NCBI GenBank assembly: GCA_045596365.1
Contig: JAZOCE010000002.1
Span: 1-64,000 of the forward strand
DNA length: 64,000 bases
Direction of reading: 5' to 3'
From: RGIG4079 sp045596365
GTDB taxonomy: Bacteria > Bacteroidota > Bacteroidia > Bacteroidales > Muribaculaceae
Below, piece after piece: positions 9,432 to 17,474 of this stretch (position 1 is the first letter of the stretch; every line of letters starts with the position of its first letter). Made by a program: the position numbers and the translations under genes. The notes beneath the pieces are model-generated. The model was not told the DNA's origin. It worked only from the letters and a program-made list of their open reading frames with translations, and made no database searches.

Positions 9432-10304
9432 ATGAAAATTTATACACAATATATCCTCATTCTGCTAATTCTATTATCGGCAACCATTTCTTGTGGAAAT
9501 GACAATAGAATTGAGAATGGGGATATATTGGTGAAAGTTGGTAATGAGACCTTGACTAAAAACGATTTAGCCAAAGATTTTCCTTATGGACTATCTGAAA
9601 ATGACAGCATTAAATTTGCTCGCGCCTATATCAAATCGTGGATTGACAGCAAACTCATTGGCGAAATTGCCGCTAAGAACATCAGCGACATGTCAAAAAT
9701 TGATGCTATGGTAGCTAAATATCGTAATGAATTGATAATGTGGGAATATCGACAACGAATGTATGAAAGTCATGCGGACAAAGAGCTATCAGACGACTCT
9801 ATCATAGCCTACTACCAAGCCCACAAAAAAGATTTTGTCGCTACACGTCCATATATCAAAGGTATATATATTAAGATACCTGATAATGCTGAGCATCTAA
9901 ATCAATTAAAAAAATTATATCGCTCCAACAACGCTCAAGAAATAGACCACCTTGAAAAATTATGTTTTTCTGAAGCCACTCATTATGATTACTTTAGAGA
10001 CAAATGGGTAGATTGGGAACATGTCGAATCAAAAATACCTTATGACTTCGGGAACAACCCCGACTCATTTATTAAACAAAATAAAAATATCGAAACATCA
10101 ATTGGCGGTTTCACCTATTTTTTAAACATTTCAGACTACATCCCAACAGGTTCTACAATACCGCTTGAAGTTGCCATTAATTCAATAAAAGAAACCCTCA
10201 TAAATCAGAATCGTATTAAATATGACCAAGAATTGCGCAATGAATTGTTCAATATTGGCTTAGAGGAAGGAGAAATTAAGATTTTATGTGATTTAGAATC
10301 GTGA
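9432..10304 (+). CDS. Parvulin-like periplasmic lipoprotein, probably non-catalytic
   Basis: The 290-residue protein has a lipoprotein signal with lipobox ATISC (Cys about 21). The part that follows resembles the N-terminal chaperone region of SurA/PpiC proteins: VKVGNETLTKNDL, then KSWIDSKLIGEIA. The centre (about 115-215) occupies the place of a parvulin domain, but I see neither the usual HILV-type start nor the GFHI-type end, so it is probably catalytically dead. Position between two PPIase genes argues for a partner or specialised chaperone in outer membrane protein biogenesis, tethered to a membrane. Family assignment rests partly on context. Confidence 0.7.
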   Translation: MKIYTQYILILLILLSATISCGNDNRIENGDILVKVGNETLTKNDLAKDFPYGLSENDSIKFARAYIKSWIDSKLIGEIAAKNISDMSKIDAMVAKYRNELIMWEYRQRMYESHADKELSDDSIIAYYQAHKKDFVATRPYIKGIYIKIPDNAEHLNQLKKLYRSNNAQEIDHLEKLCFSEATHYDYFRDKWVDWEHVESKIPYDFGNNPDSFIKQNKNIETSIGGFTYFLNISDYIPTGSTIPLEVAINSIKETLINQNRIKYDQELRNELFNIGLEEGEIKILCDLES

Positions 10305-10323
10305 TAATTTAGTAATAAAAACG

Positions 10324-10331
10324 TACCTTTG
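10324..10331 (+). promoter_or_regulatory. Candidate promoter box for surA
   Basis: TACCTTTG lies 25 bases before the GTG start of surA. It suggests that surA and the OstA-like gene can be transcribed independently of the two genes upstream. Confidence 0.6.
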
Positions 10332-10355
10332 TATTTCATTTAAAAAGATATAAGC

Positions 10356-11714
10356 GTGAAACTTAAAGTACTTGCATTTTGCTTAGCATGCGCCGGATAC
10401 GCATCATATACATCAGCACAAAACAACATTGCTGAAGAAGTTGCCTGGGTAGTGGGAGACCAACCTATTTGGAAATCTGAAATTGAAGAAATGTATCAAC
10501 AGATGCAATATGAACGCATCCCCATCAATGGAGATCCCTATTGTGTAATTCCCGAACGACTTGCCATAGAAAAACTTTATCTTCATCAAGCCGAACTTGA
10601 TACAGTTGAAGTACAAGAAAGCATGATTTCTCAAGAGGTAGATTCTCGCATAAACTATTTCATCGCCAATCTGGGGTCAAAAGAGAAAGTTGAGGAATAT
10701 TTCAACAAATCTATTCCTGAATTAAGAGAAACTTTAAAAGAGAACTCACGAAATACACAAAAAATCAGGATGGTGCAACACTCTCTTACTAAAGACCTTA
10801 AAACAACACCTTCAGATGTGCGCCGATACTTTGACAAACTTGAAGTTGATAGTATCCCATTTGTACCAATGCAAGTTGAAGTACAAATAATGACATTAAA
10901 CCCCGAAATTCCACGCGAAGAAATTGACGAAGTCAAATCTCGCCTACGCGAATACTCAAATAGAATTAATAGTGGAGAGGCTGATTTCTCTACACTTGCA
11001 ATTTTATATTCTGAAGACGGAAGCAGTGTACATGGTGGGGAAATAGGATTTCGCGGACGTAGCGCATTAGTGCCCGAATATGCCGCCGTTGCATTTAATC
11101 TAAACGACACAAAGAAAGTGTCTAAAATCGTAGAAACAGAATATGGATTCCACATCATTCAATTGATTGAGAAACGAGGCGACCGCATCAACACTCGCCA
11201 CATTCTACTACGACCTAAAGTATCAGACAAAGATCTTGAAGTTGCATTAAATCGCTTAGACTCAATACGTACCGACATTTTAAACAAAAAATTCACATTT
11301 GAAGAAGCTGTTCCTTTTATCTCTCAAGACAAAGATACTCGCTTCAGTAAAGGAGTGATGAATAATGAAAACAACAGCACCACTCGTTTTGAAATGTCAC
11401 ATTTACCTCAAGAAATAGCCAAAGTTGTGAACAACATGAAAGTTGGCGAAATCTCAGAGCCATTCATCATGAAAAGTACTAAAAATAATCGTGACATTGT
11501 CGCCATCGTTAAACTAACAAATCGCATAGAGGCTCACAAAGCAAATCTTTCAGATGATTACCAAATGATTAAAGGCATGTATGAAGATGCTGCAAAAAAC
11601 AAAATACTTAAAGAATGGCTTGATAATAAAATTAAAGACACTTATGTGCGCATAGAAGATAGATGGCAAAACTGCGAATTTGAGCACAAAGGATGGAACA
11701 AAGCAAAAAATTAA
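10356..11714 (+). CDS. surA: SurA-type periplasmic chaperone / peptidyl-prolyl isomerase
   Basis: The 452-residue protein uses a GTG start directly before a signal peptide (LKVLAFCLACAGYASYTSAQ). The SurA N-terminal segment contains AWVVGDQPIWKSEIEEM, which matches the VNDxxI-type opening of the family. Two parvulin domains follow at about 172-268 (VEVQIMTL to GFHIIQLIEKRG) and about 278-390 (RHILLRP onward). The family binds unfolded beta-barrel proteins in the periplasm and delivers them to the BAM complex. The stop overlaps the start of the next gene (TAATG), so the two are translationally coupled. No alternative ATG keeps the complete signal peptide. Confidence 0.9.
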   Translation: MKLKVLAFCLACAGYASYTSAQNNIAEEVAWVVGDQPIWKSEIEEMYQQMQYERIPINGDPYCVIPERLAIEKLYLHQAELDTVEVQESMISQEVDSRINYFIANLGSKEKVEEYFNKSIPELRETLKENSRNTQKIRMVQHSLTKDLKTTPSDVRRYFDKLEVDSIPFVPMQVEVQIMTLNPEIPREEIDEVKSRLREYSNRINSGEADFSTLAILYSEDGSSVHGGEIGFRGRSALVPEYAAVAFNLNDTKKVSKIVETEYGFHIIQLIEKRGDRINTRHILLRPKVSDKDLEVALNRLDSIRTDILNKKFTFEEAVPFISQDKDTRFSKGVMNNENNSTTRFEMSHLPQEIAKVVNNMKVGEISEPFIMKSTKNNRDIVAIVKLTNRIEAHKANLSDDYQMIKGMYEDAAKNKILKEWLDNKIKDTYVRIEDRWQNCEFEHKGWNKAKN

Positions 11715-13387
11715 TGATAAAAAAACAACATAAAAATAGCAAAAAACTTGGGGCGATTTTTATCGCCCTTTGCTGTATTACATTATTTATCCCTAACATT
11801 ATTGCACAAGTAACAACAGATAATAATATTATTAAACCATCAATTCCTTCAGCCAATCGACATCAACGCAATAAAGTCTTTCTTGAATATGCCGACAAAC
11901 TATCGATGAAAGATGGACAAAATTATCAATTACTCGTAGGAAATGTCCAATTCCGCAAAGGAGACATGTTTATGTATTGTGATAGTGCCCACTTTTATGA
12001 TCAATCCAACTCTCTTGATGCATACGGAAATGTTAAGATGGAGCAAGGTGATACCTTGTTTGTATATGCCGATGAGCTAAACTATAATGGTGAAATTGAA
12101 TTAGCCAAACTTTATGCAGATGAAGGCAAAAAAGTAAAATTAATAAATAACGATGTCATGCTTGAAACCGACATTTTCAACTATGACCTTGCCATCGATC
12201 TTGGCTATTACGATGTGGGTGGAGTTTTGACCGACAAAGAAAATCGTCTCGAGTCCCTACAAGGAGAATACAGCCCAACAACAAAAGATGCAAATTTCTA
12301 TCTTGATGTACACCTAAATAATACATCGGAACGTGATACTCTCGACATGTACACCGATACATTGTCCTACAATACCAATACCCACATTGCCGAACTAGTC
12401 AGTCTCACTCACATTTTTAGTAAAGATGGGAAAATCATCGCACAAAGTGGCACATATAATACAGAGACAAACATATCCGACCTTTATGAACGCTCTATTA
12501 TCATTACAAACGATGGCAACACATTGACTGGAGACACAATCTATTATGATAGGGACAAAGGTTATGGAGAAGCCTTTGGAAACATGATACTGACTGATTC
12601 TGTCAGACAATCATCAATTCAAGGTGATTACGGATTTTATAACCAGTTAACCGATAGCGCCTACGTTACAGGACGGGCATGTGCCAAAGAATATTCCAAA
12701 AAAGACACATTATACCTTCATGGCAAGGTTATCAGAACTTACATTTTGAATGAGGATACATCTCGAGTGATGATAGCACACCCTAATGTGCGTTTTTATC
12801 GCTCTGACCTACAAGGATTATGTGACTCTCTGAGCCTAATGCAGCAAGATTCAATCCTTTATATGCATAATCATCCAATCGTGTGGAGTGGAGTAAGACA
12901 GATTTTTGGTAACGTTATCCATATCCACATGAATGACTCGACTGTCGATTGGGCTAAACTTCCAGATTTTGGTTTTGTAGCCGAGCACATCGAAGAAGAG
13001 TTCTATAACCAAATAAGTGGTAAGGAGATGATGGCATATTTCACTGACAGCAAACTATCTCACGTCGATGTCAGTGGAAATGTACAAATTATAACACTCC
13101 CGCAAGAAAGCGATTCTACCTACAACAAAATTGCAAATGTAGAAAGCAGTTTCCTCTCTGCCGACATTGAAAACAATAAAATAGTATTTTCAAAAATATG
13201 GCCTGAGGTTACAGCAAAGATGACACCTCTCTATCTTGCCAAGAAATCAATTTTCTACCTTCCGCAATTTAAATGGTATGAAACAATTCGTCCAAAAGAT
13301 CCAGAAGACATCTTCAACATCCCTCAAGAGATGAAAGACCTCTTCCATGCTCCTGAAGTTTCAACCCGCCGTCGCCGCTCAAAATAG
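11714..13387 (+). CDS. OstA/LptA-like periplasmic protein
   Basis: I place the start at the ATG overlapping the surA stop (TAATG), which gives about 557 residues and a good signal peptide (GAIFIALCCITLFIPNIIAQ); an upstream ATG at 11693 would add seven residues inside surA. The body is made of repeated OstA/LptA-like beta-jellyroll strips: LLVGNVQFRKGD with CDSAHFYD, then AYGNVKMEQGD, then LTGDTIYYDRDKGYGEAFGN. These domains form the groove that carries LPS from the inner to the outer membrane. Bacteroidota versions are longer than E. coli LptA. The link to surA suggests coordinated delivery of proteins and lipid A to the outer membrane. Exact equivalence to LptA or the N-terminal domain of LptD is uncertain. 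Confidence 0.85.
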   Translation: MIKKQHKNSKKLGAIFIALCCITLFIPNIIAQVTTDNNIIKPSIPSANRHQRNKVFLEYADKLSMKDGQNYQLLVGNVQFRKGDMFMYCDSAHFYDQSNSLDAYGNVKMEQGDTLFVYADELNYNGEIELAKLYADEGKKVKLINNDVMLETDIFNYDLAIDLGYYDVGGVLTDKENRLESLQGEYSPTTKDANFYLDVHLNNTSERDTLDMYTDTLSYNTNTHIAELVSLTHIFSKDGKIIAQSGTYNTETNISDLYERSIIITNDGNTLTGDTIYYDRDKGYGEAFGNMILTDSVRQSSIQGDYGFYNQLTDSAYVTGRACAKEYSKKDTLYLHGKVIRTYILNEDTSRVMIAHPNVRFYRSDLQGLCDSLSLMQQDSILYMHNHPIVWSGVRQIFGNVIHIHMNDSTVDWAKLPDFGFVAEHIEEEFYNQISGKEMMAYFTDSKLSHVDVSGNVQIITLPQESDSTYNKIANVESSFLSADIENNKIVFSKIWPEVTAKMTPLYLAKKSIFYLPQFKWYETIRPKDPEDIFNIPQEMKDLFHAPEVSTRRRRSK

Positions 13388-13585
13388 TTTAAATTAGCAG
13401 ACATAATGCAGATCTTGGGCCTACGTATGCTTGTTAATAGCGTGATTGATATTAGCACATTTAAAACCCAAAATTTCGTAATTTCTTGCTGAAGTGTATA
13501 ATGCTTCTACAATTGATTATTAACATTTTACAAGTACTTACAAATGATCTTTTTGCTATATTGGTAAAAAGTAAAACATTCAGAT

Positions 13586-13822
13586 ATGGAAATATTGACA
13601 ACAGGTTGCATAATTCTATTTGTCCTACTCTTAGTTGTATTCCTATTTACACATCTAAGACAGGCGCTCGTTTGGGGCGTGATAATTTGTGCGGGAATAT
13701 GCGCAATTGTTTATAATGCTATATTCTGGATTGCTCTGAGTGCGATAGCTCTAATTGTATGTGGATATGCGATACATTACATTCGCTTGTCTATTAATAA
13801 ACATAAGCGAAATTTATTATAA
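13586..13822 (+). CDS. Small hydrophobic membrane protein, unknown
   Basis: The 78-residue frame encodes two or three hydrophobic helices (ILFVLLLVVFLF; GVIICAGICAIVYNAIFWIAL; ALIVCGYAIHYI) and a basic tail NKHKRN. I recognise no family. No clear TAnnTTTG box precedes it. The coherent membrane topology with a positive C-terminus makes it more likely than the two overlapping frames at 13486-13716 and 13755-13937. The 13388-13585 stretch before it shows nothing recognisable. Confidence 0.5.
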   Translation: MEILTTGCIILFVLLLVVFLFTHLRQALVWGVIICAGICAIVYNAIFWIALSAIALIVCGYAIHYIRLSINKHKRNLL

Positions 13823-13941
13823 TAATTTAAACTGCTTTATTCTGGCTCTATCACTTGTGAAAGCCGTTGAACTCGGTTTTTTTGTCTTTTGTTACCTTGC
13901 CTATTTTTATCTATTTCGGGCTTTATATATAGTCTAATATC

Positions 13942-13974
13942 AAAAAAAAGGAAGCTTAATAAGCTTCCTTTTTT
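13942..13974. terminator. Bidirectional terminator next to tRNA-Met
   Basis: A perfect stem GGAAGCTT/AAGCTTCC with a three-base loop is flanked by A and T runs on both sides. It works as terminator for the minus-strand tRNA and could also end plus-strand transcription. Confidence 0.85.
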
Positions 13975-13978
13975 CGGG

Positions 13979-14052
13979 TAGCGGGAACGAGAATTGAACT
14001 CGTGACCTCCGGGTTATGAATCCGACGCTCTAACCAACTGAGCTATCCCGCC
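13979..14052 (-). tRNA. tRNA-Met (CAT), elongator type
   Basis: Read on the minus strand, a 74-nt cloverleaf is visible. The acceptor GGCGGGA pairs with TCCCGCT and the discriminator is A; CCA is not encoded. The D arm is GCTC..GAGC. The anticodon loop is TTCATAA with anticodon CAT. The T arm is ACGAG-TTCAATT-CTCGT. The anticodon stem lacks the three consecutive G-C pairs of initiator tRNA, so elongator Met is favoured; a lysidine-modified Ile tRNA cannot be excluded from sequence alone. Confidence 0.95.
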
Positions 14053-14072
14053 ATTAATCTGATTTGCGAGTG

Positions 14073-14104
14073 CAAAGTTAGCGTTTATTCTCTACTCTCG
14101 CAAA
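14073..14104 (-). promoter_or_regulatory. Promoter of tRNA-Met
   Basis: On the minus strand TTTG (14104-14101), a 20-bp spacer and TAACTTTG (14080-14073) match the full Bacteroidota -33/-7 promoter just upstream of the tRNA. Confidence 0.8.
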
Positions 14105-14221
14105 TATTTTAGAACAAATTTTCTTTCTACAGGCAAAAAACATCTATTTAAAAAATTTACTTATTCTCAGAACAACTATATTGAATCTTAAACGTTATTA
14201 TTTAAACCATTTATATTTTTT

Positions 14222-14641
14222 ATGACAACTTTATCTAATATAGAATTATCCGATATAACTCGCGAACGTATCAAAACAATCGACATTTATATCTCTGATA
14301 ACGAGAGTGCATTTGCCGACATTTGTATTACTCACAATGAAATCTTCTATTGCCTCGGCACCGAAGACATGCGCGAAGACGGCCATATCTCAATTTCCGA
14401 CCGCGAATTTAACCACCTATATCGTGGGATTATCAATGCGTTAAAAAATAGTGATTGTTGTTGTAAACATCGTACTGATTTAATTCGATTTAAAATGGCA
14501 ATAACATTGATTGATGCAGAAAAAATATCACATAATCAAGCATCAATCGTCCCTCATTCAATCACTGAGATAATTGAATGTTTATCCAACGAATGTGATG
14601 AATTTATTTTTCTTGAAGGATTTAAATCTCTGCTCCCTTAA
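14222..14641 (+). CDS. Hypothetical protein
   Basis: The 139-residue, mildly acidic protein has no signal peptide and no membrane helix. It shows NSDCCCKHRTDL near the middle, a Cys cluster that could bind a metal, and alternating hydrophobic strands. I recognise no family. It ends 10 bases before the stop of convergent trkH, and codon use looks like that of the neighbours, so it is probably a genuine lineage-specific cytoplasmic protein. Confidence 0.6.
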   Translation: MTTLSNIELSDITRERIKTIDIYISDNESAFADICITHNEIFYCLGTEDMREDGHISISDREFNHLYRGIINALKNSDCCCKHRTDLIRFKMAITLIDAEKISHNQASIVPHSITEIIECLSNECDEFIFLEGFKSLLP

Positions 14642-14651
14642 TATCGCATCG

Positions 14652-16124
14652 CTATTTACGCCAAAAACTGCGTGAAAACAATATCAAGATTGTAAACAGT
14701 TCCAAACGTCCTATAAGCATCAAAAACGATAATACCCATTTTCCGATATCTGGAATTATATCATAGGAACTTCCATATCCGGTCACTCCGGCTCCAAGTC
14801 CGGTATTGCTTATACATGAAAATGCCGAAAAGAAAGCATCGACCAACGGAATTCCTATGGCTGTCAAAATAATCCCTCCAGCCATAATAAGCAATACATA
14901 AAGACACAAAAAAGCGATAACCTTTGAGACTATTTCTGATGGCACTATTTTATCGTTGATGCGTACCGACATTATAGCATTAGGGTGAATACATTTGTGA
15001 ATTTCATTGCGCAAATTTTTAAGCAAATACAATAACCTATCAATTTTCGCTCCACCACTTGTAGAGCCGGCACAAGCGCCAAAAAACATTAGGACAAACA
15101 CTATTGCTAACACGAAAGTACCCCAATTTTCAAAATTAAGAACAGTATATCCTGAAGATGTCATAGTTGATATAATTTGAAACAATGGATCTATTGTTAC
15201 AGATGATATCGATATAGCCTGCCCATTAATAACTATTGCAATAACAAACAACACAAATACAATTGCAATAATCTTTAAATATGTCCTAAATGTATCGTTT
15301 CGGAATAAACTGCCAAATTCTCCCAAACAAGCTTTAAATAGCAATCCGAAATTGACGCCACCCAGAAACATAAATATTGTCATTATAATCTTGACATATG
15401 TAGAATCCCAAGCTCCCACACTTGCATCCTTTGTTGAAAATCCACCAGTAGACATTGTACTCAACGCATGACACATACTGTCAAAAAAGCCCATAGGCCC
15501 TGCCCACAATAACACGCACAATAGTATTGACAACAGAAAATAAATCAACCACAAGCCTTTTGCTGTTTGGCTAATACGTGGACGTATTTTATCATGTGTT
15601 ATGCCTGTTACTTCGGCATTAAACATCTGCATTCCCCCGGAATGATTAAGCATAGGAATAACAGCAAGAGTAAACAATATTATCCCCATTCCACCAATCC
15701 ATTGCATCAAACATCGCCACAAGTGTAATCCATGAGACAAGTGTTCTACCGAATTAAGAATAGTTGCACCTGTTGTAGTAAATCCCGACATTGCTTCAAA
15801 AAACGCATCACTAATTGTAAATGGTGTTTGAGACAAGATGAATGGAATCATTCCAAACACAGAAAACACCACCCATATCATAGCGGTTAAAAGAAAGCCT
15901 TCACGCTTTGCCATATCTGTTCGAGATGGCTGTATGAATGTTGTCATTGAAGCGCCCACTACTCCGGTTATTATCGTAGCAATTAAGAAAGCATAAAAAT
16001 CTGTCTCTCTATACACAATTGTTGCGATCAGCGGAAATATCATAAAAGCGGCTTCTATCATCAGTAGCCATCCCATTACCTTAAGCAACATTGGGAAATT
16101 TACTATTGAATGAACTTTGAACAT
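14652..16124 (-). CDS. trkH: TrkH-type potassium transporter membrane subunit
   Basis: The 490-residue integral membrane protein has the four-fold MPM repeat of the Trk/Ktr/HKT family. Selectivity-filter-like segments are visible, such as MSGFTTTGATIL, LSTMSTGGFSTKD, MTSSGYTVL and SNTGLGAGV. It forms the K+ channel part of a Trk uptake system gated by the TrkA protein encoded just upstream (15-base gap). It is the last gene of an operon that begins with a small membrane protein and dxs. Potassium uptake, osmotic balance and pH homeostasis are the expected roles. Confidence 0.95.
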   Translation of the reverse strand: MFKVHSIVNFPMLLKVMGWLLMIEAAFMIFPLIATIVYRETDFYAFLIATIITGVVGASMTTFIQPSRTDMAKREGFLLTAMIWVVFSVFGMIPFILSQTPFTISDAFFEAMSGFTTTGATILNSVEHLSHGLHLWRCLMQWIGGMGIILFTLAVIPMLNHSGGMQMFNAEVTGITHDKIRPRISQTAKGLWLIYFLLSILLCVLLWAGPMGFFDSMCHALSTMSTGGFSTKDASVGAWDSTYVKIIMTIFMFLGGVNFGLLFKACLGEFGSLFRNDTFRTYLKIIAIVFVLFVIAIVINGQAISISSVTIDPLFQIISTMTSSGYTVLNFENWGTFVLAIVFVLMFFGACAGSTSGGAKIDRLLYLLKNLRNEIHKCIHPNAIMSVRINDKIVPSEIVSKVIAFLCLYVLLIMAGGIILTAIGIPLVDAFFSAFSCISNTGLGAGVTGYGSSYDIIPDIGKWVLSFLMLIGRLELFTILILFSRSFWRK

Positions 16125-16139
16125 GCACTACATAGCCTA

Positions 16140-17474
16140 TTAATTGAACAATTTTTCTACTTTGTGGATAGCTCCTGCTAAACAGAAAACGACAACATGG
16201 TCTCCGGCCTGTATTACGGTATTTCCTCTTACAAGCATTCCTTTCCCATCTCTTACAAGACCGGCAATTGTCATATCACGAGATAAATTAAGGTCTTTAA
16301 CTGCTCCTTTCGTAATTTTTGAACGTGGTTTGACTACCATCTCTGCCACTTCGGCATCAGCAAGCGCAAGACACTTTGATGAATTTATATCAGCATCTAA
16401 TAATATCTGAAATATCTTGCTTGATGCGAGCAATTTTTTATTTATAATTGTACCTATATTCAATCCTTCGGCTTCCGAAATAAATTGAATATTCTCTACC
16501 TCTGCTATCGTCTTATTGACTCCAAATTCTTTAGCCGTAAGACATGCCAATATATTTGCTTCGGAACTTTCGGATAATGCAATAAAAGCATCTATATCTT
16601 CGATACCCTCTTCCCGCAAAACTTCAATATCGCGTGCATCACCATATACGATTTCGCTATCAGGGAATCTTTCAGGAAGGCTTTTACATACATCCAAATT
16701 ATTATCAATAATTTTAATTTTATATTTATCCCCGGTCAACGCGGCAAGTCGTTCCGCAATACGACTACCTCCCATTATAAGGACCTTCTTTATTTCATAT
16801 TGCTTTTTTCCACATATCTCCAATAAATCATTGACATGATCACGCGTCACAGTAAAATACAATATATCATTTATTCTAATGCGATCATCTCCTCGAGGTA
16901 TAATTGTCTCATGATTACGTTTTATCGCTGACACGTGAAATGTTTGCTGTGTATTAGCCAATTCTTTCAACTGCATACCGATGAGACGTGCATTGTCTCT
17001 CAATTTAACGCCCACCAGTATAATCTCACCATTATGCAACTCAAACCAATGCCTAACCCATGTGCGTTCTAACGCTGTCATTATCTCTTGAGCGGCAAGA
17101 TATTCAGGATAAATAAGATAGTCAACGCCAAGACTCGTAAAGAAATCTCTATTTTGTTCAACCATGAATTCATAATTGTCGATGCGAGCAACAGTCTTTT
17201 TAGCCCCAAATTTCTTTGCTATTGCACATGCTGTAACATTAGATGTCTCATAAGGCGTTACTGCAATAAACAAATCACAATCTTCTACTCCGGCATTACG
17301 CAATGCTGTAAATGACGTTGGACTACCACGCAAAGTCATGAGATTATAATTTGCGTCAATAGTAGCCAATTTATCGGCATCTTTATCTACAAGTATGATA
17401 TCTTGCTCCTCACGCGACAGTAACTTTGCCAAGTGTGAGCCCACTTCTCCCGCTCCCGCTATTACAATTTTCAT
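16140..17474 (-). CDS. trkA: Trk system potassium transport protein TrkA
   Basis: The 444-residue cytoplasmic regulator contains two RCK units. Each has an NAD-binding Rossmann fold (MKIVIAGAGEVGSHLAKLL at the start; VLIMGGSRIAERLAAL near 228), followed by an RCK-C domain (about 140-220 and 360-444). It binds nucleotides and gates TrkH. Its start codon overlaps the dxs stop by four bases (ATGA), indicating translational coupling. Length and domain order are as in E. coli TrkA. Confidence 0.95.
   Translation of the reverse strand: MKIVIAGAGEVGSHLAKLLSREEQDIILVDKDADKLATIDANYNLMTLRGSPTSFTALRNAGVEDCDLFIAVTPYETSNVTACAIAKKFGAKKTVARIDNYEFMVEQNRDFFTSLGVDYLIYPEYLAAQEIMTALERTWVRHWFELHNGEIILVGVKLRDNARLIGMQLKELANTQQTFHVSAIKRNHETIIPRGDDRIRINDILYFTVTRDHVNDLLEICGKKQYEIKKVLIMGGSRIAERLAALTGDKYKIKIIDNNLDVCKSLPERFPDSEIVYGDARDIEVLREEGIEDIDAFIALSESSEANILACLTAKEFGVNKTIAEVENIQFISEAEGLNIGTIINKKLLASSKIFQILLDADINSSKCLALADAEVAEMVVKPRSKITKGAVKDLNLSRDMTIAGLVRDGKGMLVRGNTVIQAGDHVVVFCLAGAIHKVEKLFN

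Noticed and set aside
11693..11713. Upstream ATG for the OstA-like gene
   Set aside because: It lies inside surA. The ATG overlapping the surA stop gives a proper coupled start before the signal peptide.
13486..13937. Two extra small plus-strand frames overlapping the 78-residue membrane protein
   Set aside because: Only one of the overlapping frames can be real. The others have no signal, promoter or coherent topology.
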